From: CAKUFA01 sp963656345
GTDB lineage: Bacteria > Bacillota > Clostridia > Christensenellales > Aristaeellaceae
NCBI GenBank assembly: GCA_963656345.1
Contig: CAVKHY010000020.1
Location: 1-27,755 of the forward strand
DNA length: 27,755 nucleotides
Reading direction: 5' to 3'
In this document: positions 21,927 through 27,755 of the stretch, one piece after another
Position numbering within the stretch: position 1 is the stretch's first letter
Layout of the letters: each line of letters starts with the position of its first letter
The notes under the pieces: generated by a model
What the model was told of the DNA's origin: nothing
Database searches by the model: none
The model's input: only the letters and a program-made list of their open reading frames with translations
Program-made: the position numbers and the translations under genes

Positions 21927-24104
21927 ATGCTGCATAAGGAATCTCAAAAGGATTGGATGAAGTGCCACATCATGCACAGCCTGACAGGACGTGTGCGTTT
22001 CCGTGTCACCGGATTGGCATTTCTGCACGATTCCATGAAGGAACTGGCTGATGAGCTGATTTCCCTTCCCGGTGTGGTCAAGGCGCAAGTCACCCCCTGC
22101 ACGGAAAGCGTGCTTCTTTGCTTTGACCCCAAACAAGTGGACACGGATGCGCTGACAGAGCAGGTAGATTTGATCTTTGCCAAATACGCCATGCCGGCCA
22201 TGCGTGCTCTTCACGCTTCCAATAAGGAAGATGTGGCAGAGCAACCCATGACCACCGCCAAACTGGCAAAGCGGCTGGCTGTGAATGCAAGTGCTTTGGT
22301 ACTGGGAAACACCCTGTTTACCGCTCCCCTGCTGGCCGGTGCAGCAGCAAACTTCACCTCTCTGGAAGCCTTGGCCAGTTTGGGGCTTACCATGCCCATG
22401 GTACGCAATGCCTGGGAGGGGCTGAAGAAGGATCATCGCCCCAATGCCGATTTTCTGACGGTCACTTCCATTGTGGCCAGCCTGATGCTGGGCAATGCCC
22501 ATTCCGCACTGATGATCCTGGCACTGTCCGACCTGGCGGAACTGATGACCTCCTACACCATCGAGCGCACCCGTTCTTCCATTAAGAAGATGCTTTCCGC
22601 TGACGATGGAGACGTGTGGAAGATTGCAAACGACGGTCAGCTGGTCAAGACCCCCATCGGACAAGTATCTATCGGTGATACGGTTGCCGTGCATACCGGC
22701 GAAAAAATCGCCGTGGACGGCGTAGTGGTTTTCGGCAGTGCCGTGGTGGATCAAAGCGCCATTACCGGCGAATTTGTTCCTGCCGAAAAGCACGAGGGGG
22801 ACGAGGTTTTCGCCGGTACCGTTGTAAAGAACGGCAACATTCACGTGCAGGCCAGCAAGGTAGGCGACCAAACCGTGGTCAGCCGCATTGTGGGCATGGT
22901 GGAAGCCAGTGAGCTCAAGAAGGCGCCCATCCAGCGCTATGCGGATAAGTTCTCCAATTACCTGGTTCCGCTGAATTTCCTGCTGTGTCTGAGCGTGTGG
23001 CTGGTAACCAAGAATCCGCAGAAAGCATTGAAGATGCTGGTTATCGATTATTCCTGTGGCATTAAGCTGAGTACGGCCACTGCCTTCTCCGCTGCTATTA
23101 ACACAGCCGTGAAGCGCGGCGTGCTGATTAAGGGCGGTACCTTCATTGAGCAGATGAGCAATGCCAACACCGTGCTGCTGGATAAAACCGGCACCATTAC
23201 GGAAGGCAAGCCTCGTGTGCTGTCCATGGTAACACTGACCGATGACATGGATGAAAAAGAAATCCTGTCCTACGCCATGGCTGCCGAAGAGACCAGCACC
23301 CATCCTCTGGCCAGTGCCATTCTCGGATACGGTCGCAGCATCGGTGCGGAAATTCCCGCCCACGGAGAAGTGGTTACCGAGGTTTCCCGCGGCAGCCGAA
23401 CCGATGTGGATGGTAAAATTGTCCGTGTGGGCAATATGAAGTACATGCAGGAAAACGGCGTCAAGACCCGCAAAAGCATCCCCGATGCGCATGGCGCTAT
23501 CCCCAATTACGTGGGCATTGACAACCGAATCGTTGCCGTGCTCTTCGCTATGGACAGTCCCAGAGAGAATGTCCGCCGTGCCATCAATGCCCTCCGCTAT
23601 GACGGCGTAGGCGACATTGAGCTGTTGACCGGAGACATGGAAGCACAGGCACGTGCTGTGGCTGACCAAGTAGGTGTAGACGGCTTCCGTGCCCAGCTTC
23701 TGCCGGAGCAGAAGGCCGAAGCAGTGTTGAAGCTGCAAACCCGGGGCAATGGTGTGGTGATGGTAGGCGACGGCATTAACGATGCTCCTGCCTTGGCCTA
23801 TGCGGATGTGGGCATTTCCTTGGGTAGCAAGTCCACAGACATCGCCATGGAAACCAGCGATATCATCATCAACCGTGACGACCCCATGATGATTCCGGAG
23901 CTTCGGCATTTGGCTCGCTCCACCATGCGGATTGTGCAGCAGAACTTTGCCATGGTCATCGGCATTAACACGGTGGGGTTGATTCTCGGCGCAGCCAGCG
24001 GCATCTCCGTCATGATGAGCGCTCTGCTCCATAATGCCTCCACCATTCTGGTAGTCGCCAATTCGCTGCGGCTGATGTTCTTCCCGCCCATGGAAAGGAG
24101 CTGA
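21927..24104 (+). CDS. P1B-type heavy-metal ATPase with SCG motif (FezB/P1B-6-like)
   Basis: A 725-residue membrane pump. N-terminal HMA-like domain (about 12-75) has SLTGRVRF (Gly21, Arg22, Arg24) in place of CxxC. Helices follow, then the actuator loop with TGE (280-282), a membrane motif YSCGIKLSTATAFSAA (Ser376-Cys377-Gly378) where copper and zinc pumps carry CPC or CPx, phosphorylation site DKTGTITEG (Asp419), the HP motif STHPLASAI, and the hinge GDGINDAPALAYADVG (Asp615). Two C-terminal helices end the protein. AAAGAAGG eight bases before the ATG at 21927 sets the start. The SCG motif and accessory HMA-like genes point to the P1B-6 group, which includes FezB of iron-storing ferrosomes. 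Cargo, probably iron, is inference. Confidence 0.88.
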   Translation: MLHKESQKDWMKCHIMHSLTGRVRFRVTGLAFLHDSMKELADELISLPGVVKAQVTPCTESVLLCFDPKQVDTDALTEQVDLIFAKYAMPAMRALHASNKEDVAEQPMTTAKLAKRLAVNASALVLGNTLFTAPLLAGAAANFTSLEALASLGLTMPMVRNAWEGLKKDHRPNADFLTVTSIVASLMLGNAHSALMILALSDLAELMTSYTIERTRSSIKKMLSADDGDVWKIANDGQLVKTPIGQVSIGDTVAVHTGEKIAVDGVVVFGSAVVDQSAITGEFVPAEKHEGDEVFAGTVVKNGNIHVQASKVGDQTVVSRIVGMVEASELKKAPIQRYADKFSNYLVPLNFLLCLSVWLVTKNPQKALKMLVIDYSCGIKLSTATAFSAAINTAVKRGVLIKGGTFIEQMSNANTVLLDKTGTITEGKPRVLSMVTLTDDMDEKEILSYAMAAEETSTHPLASAILGYGRSIGAEIPAHGEVVTEVSRGSRTDVDGKIVRVGNMKYMQENGVKTRKSIPDAHGAIPNYVGIDNRIVAVLFAMDSPRENVRRAINALRYDGVGDIELLTGDMEAQARAVADQVGVDGFRAQLLPEQKAEAVLKLQTRGNGVVMVGDGINDAPALAYADVGISLGSKSTDIAMETSDIIINRDDPMMIPELRHLARSTMRIVQQNFAMVIGINTVGLILGAASGISVMMSALLHNASTILVVANSLRLMFFPPMERS

Positions 24105-24111
24105 CAGACCC

Positions 24112-24813
24112 ATGCACAACGAACAAGGTGCGCTGCACTTGGAGGTACTCAGTGCAATTCCCGGACGGATCCGCATCCATCTGGAAAAGCCGGTCGGATC
24201 CACTGTTTCCTTCCGCAATATTCTAGGTGTACGGAAAGTGCAGTACAACGCACGCATTCAAACCATGCTGTGCCTGTATGACCCGGCAGTCATCACGGAA
24301 GAACGGCTCATTATCCGCCTCGGTGCAGTGTATGCCGCCCAGGCGAACACAAAGCTGCTGCATGTCAAGCGCTGTGAGGAAGAAGGTTTCTCCATGGCAC
24401 CCAGCGGCTATATGGCGCTAGGCTGCATTGCACTGGACAGTGCCTTAACCGCCATGGGTTCCAGCCTGACCAACGTGACCCGTTGGCTTTCCGTTGGTTC
24501 CACCCTGGCCGCTGTAGTCGAGCATGGTTATCAGGAACTGCACGTCCGCGGAGCCTTCGATCCGGAGGTCATGTCCGTTGTGTATCTGTTCAACTCCATT
24601 GGGAAGCCTAACAGCATCCAGGCTTGCCTGGTCGCCTGGGCTCTGACCTTCGGCCGTCATCTGCTGCCTCACAATCCTCGCGAGCAAATGTACATGGTGC
24701 GCCGCAAGGGACCGAACGTAAAACTGACCCCCATTAACGATGGTGGTAATGGCGTCCGCTACGCCGGGGAAATGATCACCCGGGGTATGCAGATGATGAC
24801 GCCCAAGCCCTAA
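24112..24813 (+). CDS. HMA-like domain membrane protein 3 of the P-type ATPase operon
   Basis: A 233-residue protein that follows the ATPase by 7 bases with AAAGGAG inside the ATPase end. The N-terminal HMA-like domain (about 8-65) has SAIPGRIRIHL (Gly18, Arg19, Arg21), a shorter first helix than its paralogues, and TMLCLYDPAVI. The middle (about 100-160) carries hydrophobic segments (SGYMALGCIALDSALTAMG, LSVGSTLAAVVEHGY, SVVYLFNSIG) likely to be membrane helices, and IQACLVAWALTFGRHLL follows. The last 50 residues are polar. I take it as an accessory protein of the ATPase, similar in layout to heavy-metal-associated transmembrane proteins of fez clusters. Confidence 0.78.
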   Translation: MHNEQGALHLEVLSAIPGRIRIHLEKPVGSTVSFRNILGVRKVQYNARIQTMLCLYDPAVITEERLIIRLGAVYAAQANTKLLHVKRCEEEGFSMAPSGYMALGCIALDSALTAMGSSLTNVTRWLSVGSTLAAVVEHGYQELHVRGAFDPEVMSVVYLFNSIGKPNSIQACLVAWALTFGRHLLPHNPREQMYMVRRKGPNVKLTPINDGGNGVRYAGEMITRGMQMMTPKP

Positions 24814-24852
24814 TCAATTTCCATACAACCAATCATGAAGGAGGAATTCAAC

Positions 24853-25137
24853 ATGTTCAATCTGAATGCAAATCCCCTGGTCAAGGGCATCCTGATCGGC
24901 GTAGGCGTCAGCGTGGTTGGCTTCTGCGCTTACAAGCACAATGAGGAAAAGGTGGACAACTTCATGCGCCGTCACGGCGTGAAGGTAAACACCCCCTCTG
25001 CCGGCTTCGAGACCATGTCCGTGGAAGACCTGATGCGTACCAAGGAATCCATTGAGGACCTGATTGCCGAAAAGGAAATGCAGGAACAGAGCGTAACGGT
25101 AGAAGCCGAGCCCGCCGCTGCCCCTGCACAGGCATAA
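24853..25137 (+). CDS. Small single-span membrane protein, last gene of the P-type ATPase operon
   Basis: A 94-residue protein I do not recognise as a named family. A short polar start (MFNLNANPLVK) leads into one hydrophobic glycine-rich segment, GILIGVGVSVVGFCAYK (about 11-28), then a basic amphipathic stretch (EEKVDNFMRRHGVKV), an acidic helix (MSVEDLMRTKESIEDLIAEKEM) and an Ala/Pro/Glu-rich tail (EAEPAAAPAQA). An ATG at 24835 is followed at once by the AGGAGG site, so the start is the ATG at 24853, eight bases after it. The layout suits a small scaffold or membrane-shaping partner of the ATPase and its HMA-like companions. The role is inference from the context. Confidence 0.8.
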   Translation: MFNLNANPLVKGILIGVGVSVVGFCAYKHNEEKVDNFMRRHGVKVNTPSAGFETMSVEDLMRTKESIEDLIAEKEMQEQSVTVEAEPAAAPAQA

Positions 25138-25177
25138 TCGCAGTCTTTCAGTCACCAATGTCATGGAATGGTTTACC

Positions 25178-25213
25178 AAAAGAGCTCCCGCATTACCATG
25201 CGGGAGCTCTTTT
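25178..25213. terminator. Bidirectional intrinsic terminator ending the ATPase operon
   Basis: AAAAGAGCTCCCGCAT (25178-25193) pairs perfectly over 16 bp with 25198-25213 around the loop TACC. The arms end in four T on one strand and four A on the other, so both the plus-strand operon and the converging minus-strand VanZ gene can be ended here. Confidence 0.92.
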
Positions 25214-25233
25214 CTATTATGGCCACGCCATGT

Positions 25234-25782
25234 TCATGAAGTTGAAGTCCTTCCAATACTTCGGCGGTATAAGTAAATGCCCACGTATGTGCCAAACACA
25301 TTGTGGATCATATCATCCACTTCAAACCAACCCAGCCGGAAAATCAGCTGGCTCACTTCAATAAACAAAGTCAGTAAGAAGCCAAAAGCCAGTATTTTCC
25401 ACGTTGGCATGTGTTCATAGGCACCGCTCATCAAAAAACCGAAAGGCAGAAACAAGACAATATTCTGTGCCACCCCTATCAACGGTTCCAAGGTAAAACC
25501 GGATGATGCTTCTGCCTCCCCGCGGAACAGCTGAATCAGGGACGAAAAAGTTCGTATATCCCAGCCGAGTGCCTTCATAAAAGCACGGAAAGGAACGAAC
25601 ACAACAGGATACTCCCCCCGGGAACGTGTAAAAAGGGTAAAAGCCCAGTTAACAAGCAAGTACGCCGGAATCAGCAGTCCCATGATCTGCCGAAACCGCT
25701 GAGGAGATAAACCAGCCTGCAGCTGCCGGGTAATGTAAACCATCATCACCGTTAAGGCAAGACCCACAAATAACAATATCAT
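25234..25782 (-). CDS. VanZ-like family membrane protein
   Basis: A 182-residue integral membrane protein with about four to five helices. The family signature is NIVLFLPFGFLMSG, then EVSQLIFRLGWFEVDDMIHNVFGTYVG at the C-terminus, where the conserved Glu-Gln and Asp-Asp pairs sit. VanZ confers low-level teicoplanin resistance in enterococci, but most homologues are of unknown cell-envelope function. The ATG at 25782 lies 2 bases after the stop of the nucleotidyltransferase gene with no clear ribosome site of its own (GGGAG is too far), so it is probably translated by coupling. A longer frame to 25950 overlaps the upstream gene and lacks support. Confidence 0.88.
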   Translation of the reverse strand: MILLFVGLALTVMMVYITRQLQAGLSPQRFRQIMGLLIPAYLLVNWAFTLFTRSRGEYPVVFVPFRAFMKALGWDIRTFSSLIQLFRGEAEASSGFTLEPLIGVAQNIVLFLPFGFLMSGAYEHMPTWKILAFGFLLTLFIEVSQLIFRLGWFEVDDMIHNVFGTYVGIYLYRRSIGRTSTS

Positions 25783-25784
25783 CT

Positions 25785-26981
25785 TTATTGATACAAACGC
25801 AGCTCCCGAAGAAGCTTTTCTCTTTTCTTTGCAGATTGAACCGCCTGTTTCACGCTGAATTTTTTTCGTTTTCCCAGCAGCATTCTCACCGTCCAGCGAG
25901 CCGGATAAAAAATGCTGAACGGCACGATCCAAAGGGCGCTCTTTGCCCATGGGTGATAGAACCTGATTCGCCTGCGGACGTACTGAAAATAATTGCGTAC
26001 AACAGAATTTCTTGTACCGTTGTCCACATTATAGACATCTGTCAGCACAGCTCCGAAGGGGCGCTGCTGTCCGTTGGATTGGAAATTTCCGCCCTCCAGG
26101 ATATCTGCCATCAGCGCATCTGCAAGGGATTCATCTGCATCAGCGCACCATGGAAAAGGCGGCAGTGCCAGATACTTTTCGCAAATCCTGGTGATGACTT
26201 TTGCAAATTGCAGCAACCCACACGCTTCCAGCAAAGCAAGCTGTTCCGAGCCGATCTGCTGACGCTGGGCATGCACCGCCACAGCCCAGTCGCACAGCTG
26301 ACGTAAGCCAATGCCTTCTGTAGCCAAGTGCTGATCCATATGTGCCAGCAGAGATATGATTTGATACATGCCTGACAGTGCAGGAAAGGTATCATCCCCC
26401 ACGTGCATCGTTTCCGTATGTTGAAGGGCGTCGGCCATAAACTTCCTTGCAAAAAGGCCTTTTTCACTCTCCGGGAAAGTGGAAACCATGCTATGCATTT
26501 CCACGCTTACGCCCTGCCTTTCCAGGCAGATATGTTTTTCGCTGACGTGGGTTTTTGTGAAGCCTTGCTGATACAGCACATGGCAGGCTTCCGCAACGGT
26601 TTCCTGGGTGAACAGGATATCAATATCCCCCAAGACACGAAGCTCCGGATGAGGATAGAAGCATGCCAGGCTTGTGCCCTTCAAAATGGCGCAGGAGATC
26701 CCCTGCTGCTTAAACAAAGCAAGGACTTCCTGCTGAGTTTGCATCAGTTCTTCCGACCCATGGGAAGCAGAAACCGCCGTACCGCATATTCTGCTCATCA
26801 ATGCATCGGAGAGATCCGGCAACTGCATGATGCTTGGGAAAAGCAGCGCCGTTACCGCATGGCGGTCGCCCTCATCCAATACAGCCGACCAGTCGACAGA
26901 TGCAAAATCCATTGTCAAATCATGCTGAAACAATTCATGTGCCAGCAAGGAAAGCAGGTGCTTTTGTTCTTCCGTAGGCAC
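25785..26981 (-). CDS. NTP_transf_5-type nucleotidyltransferase family protein
   Basis: A protein of about 398 residues of the uncharacterised nucleotidyltransferase group PF14907. The core is CAILKGTSLACFYPHPELRV followed by LGDIDILF (metal-binding Asp119, Asp121 from the chosen start), the classic order LKG, YP, R, GDIDIL. SVEMHSMVSTFPESE and a helical C-terminal part with HMDQHLATEGIGLRQLCDW (an HxxxH-like and LRQLCD block seen in the family) follow. Such proteins are found in capsule, exopolysaccharide and peptide-modification loci. ATG at 26990 is only one base from AGGAGG, so GTG at 26981, ten bases downstream, is preferred. It is coupled to the VanZ gene. Confidence 0.82.
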   Translation of the reverse strand: MPTEEQKHLLSLLAHELFQHDLTMDFASVDWSAVLDEGDRHAVTALLFPSIMQLPDLSDALMSRICGTAVSASHGSEELMQTQQEVLALFKQQGISCAILKGTSLACFYPHPELRVLGDIDILFTQETVAEACHVLYQQGFTKTHVSEKHICLERQGVSVEMHSMVSTFPESEKGLFARKFMADALQHTETMHVGDDTFPALSGMYQIISLLAHMDQHLATEGIGLRQLCDWAVAVHAQRQQIGSEQLALLEACGLLQFAKVITRICEKYLALPPFPWCADADESLADALMADILEGGNFQSNGQQRPFGAVLTDVYNVDNGTRNSVVRNYFQYVRRRIRFYHPWAKSALWIVPFSIFYPARWTVRMLLGKRKKFSVKQAVQSAKKREKLLRELRLYQ

Positions 26982-27021
26982 GATGGGCATTCCTCCTTGC
27001 ACGTCGTCATTTACAAGGCAT

Positions 27022-27050
27022 AGTATCCCACGACTTGCCATGGAAGTCAA
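27022..27050 (-). promoter_or_regulatory. Probable promoter of the nucleotidyltransferase-VanZ operon
   Basis: Minus strand: -35 TTGACT (27045-27050), 17-bp spacer, -10 GATACT (27022-27027). It lies in the 90-base gap after the binding-protein gene, about 40 bases before the start codon. Confidence 0.6.
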
Positions 27051-27070
27051 CCCCGGCAACCGGATTTCAT

Positions 27071-27755
27071 TTACTCTCCTTGTTCCGCTTCAATCATCTT
27101 CGCCACCCGGGTCAGCTCTTGGGTCAGCTGTTCTGCCGTCAATTGACCACCCACAAATCTCGCTTTCAACTGACGGAAGTTCTTTGCATCCTTACTGTTG
27201 CTGAAGGTTCCGGGCTTCGTTACATACAAGTAATCCCCATAAGAGCGGTAGGTTTTGAGTGCTGAAGGAGAGACAATATACTTTCTGTTTTCGTTTTCCA
27301 ATAGATCTTTCAGAATAGCTTGCTGACGTTCCAAGCCGTATTCAAGTTTGTCCCGTTCATCATCGGTCAAATCCTCACGGCGAAGTTGGTTCTCCGATTC
27401 TTGAATAAAATCTTGTTGTTGTGCCACGTTCGCATCGTAGTCAGGATCAGGAACAGGCTCCGCATTCTGATAGAGATAGGCCGAATTCTGAGCCAAATTA
27501 TTTTGAAGCAAAGATTCCATCAATTCAATGCATAGCTTCGGATTCTCTGTCTTTGCATTCACCGCATACAGAGAAAGATAGACGGAAATTAACTTCGGTT
27601 GATCGTCATTCAACCGTAAGGACAGAAAGTGTTTGTTTTCATCCTTCAAAAAAGCTACTGCCGTGCCGGAGTTCACTATGGAACCTGTTGCCTCCGTTGC
27701 GGGATCATAATCATACAATTCTTTGCCTATCTGTGCACAACGCTTCAGTAGGGTG
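27071..27755 (-). CDS. Extracellular solute-binding protein of an ABC transporter, C-terminal part (5' end outside window)
   Basis: The frame remains open to the right edge; only the last 228 or so residues are seen. GSIVNSGTAVAFLKDENKHFLSL and SVYLSLYAVNAKTENPKLCIELMESLL are the hinge and C-lobe of a family-1 sugar or peptide binding protein, where AVNAKTENPKLCIEL corresponds to the usual 'vsakskNkeaa.kfl' helix. A Lys/Glu-rich insert (about 27360-27440, EDLTDDERDKLEYGLERQQ) gives a coiled coil not typical of small members. The end (SALKTYRSYGDYLYV, then GGQLTAEQLTQELTRVAKMIEAEQGE) matches the final helices of such proteins. Signal peptide and transporter genes are outside the window, so the cargo is unknown. 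Confidence 0.75.
   Translation of the reverse strand, partial: TLLKRCAQIGKELYDYDPATEATGSIVNSGTAVAFLKDENKHFLSLRLNDDQPKLISVYLSLYAVNAKTENPKLCIELMESLLQNNLAQNSAYLYQNAEPVPDPDYDANVAQQQDFIQESENQLRREDLTDDERDKLEYGLERQQAILKDLLENENRKYIVSPSALKTYRSYGDYLYVTKPGTFSNSKDAKNFRQLKARFVGGQLTAEQLTQELTRVAKMIEAEQGE

Noticed and set aside
21927..24104. Copper- or zinc-exporting P1B ATPase (CopA/ZntA type)
   Set aside because: No CPC or CPx motif and no CxxC HMA domain; SCG motif and accessory genes speak against it.
21909..24257. Long open frame of 782 codons on the minus strand opposite the P-type ATPase
   Set aside because: Shadow of the ATPase gene on the other strand: composition is His/Gly/Gln-rich without any recognisable domain, no ribosome site, and the plus strand has all P-type motifs.
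1..27755. Mobile elements, CRISPR arrays, tRNA or rRNA genes
   Set aside because: No transposase or integrase-like frames, no regularly spaced repeats and no cloverleaf or rRNA sequence were recognised.

Overview
The window looks like chromosomal DNA from a low-to-mid-GC Gram-positive anaerobe, most likely class Clostridia and plausibly Oscillospirales. The support is AGGAGG ribosome sites, sigma-A promoters with 17-18 bp spacers, a T-box before serS, a GSI-alpha glutamine synthetase paired with an ANTAR regulator, and typical Clostridia ABC transporters. Taxonomy is inferred from gene style only. No rRNA, tRNA, insertion sequence, phage gene or CRISPR array was seen, and genes are densely packed.

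Layout. 1-691: C-terminal part of a MATE exporter and its terminator. 710-2276: serS (minus) with a serine T-box leader and promoter. 2320-4381: promoter, attenuator-like leader, glutamine synthetase and an ANTAR regulator with a degenerate receiver domain. 4388-6294: a membrane-anchored unknown, a LUD-domain protein and a YhhN-type membrane protein. 6377-8066: malic enzyme and YqeY (minus operon). 8097-8980: RlmA-like rRNA methyltransferase. 8978-14043: a minus-strand sugar operon in the order binding protein, attenuator hairpin, MalF-type permease, extended MalG-type permease, NahK-like sugar kinase. 14151-17365: metal-type ABC transporter (ATPase and permease, no binding protein) followed by a probable two-part glycosyltransferase. 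17482-18420: a cysteine-rich U32-like protein. 18427-20836: MATE exporter and a divergent LysR regulator with overlapping promoters and a T-N11-A box. 20872-25213: a five-gene operon of a P1B-type ATPase, three HMA-like proteins and a small single-span protein. 25234-27755: VanZ-like protein, NTP_transf_5-type nucleotidyltransferase, and the end of a solute-binding protein.

The most interesting system is the five-gene operon at 20872-25213. Its ATPase has an SCG membrane motif instead of CPC. All four larger proteins carry an HMA-like domain in which the metal-binding CxxC is replaced by a (P/T)GRxR motif. The leader holds a DtxR/IdeR-like inverted repeat. Together this resembles the fez (ferrosome, iron-storage organelle) loci built around P1B-6 ATPases, with a different accessory-gene set. 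The second notable element is the glnA leader: a hexaloop hairpin of the type bound by ANTAR proteins is mutually exclusive with an intrinsic terminator, and the ANTAR protein is encoded in the same operon.
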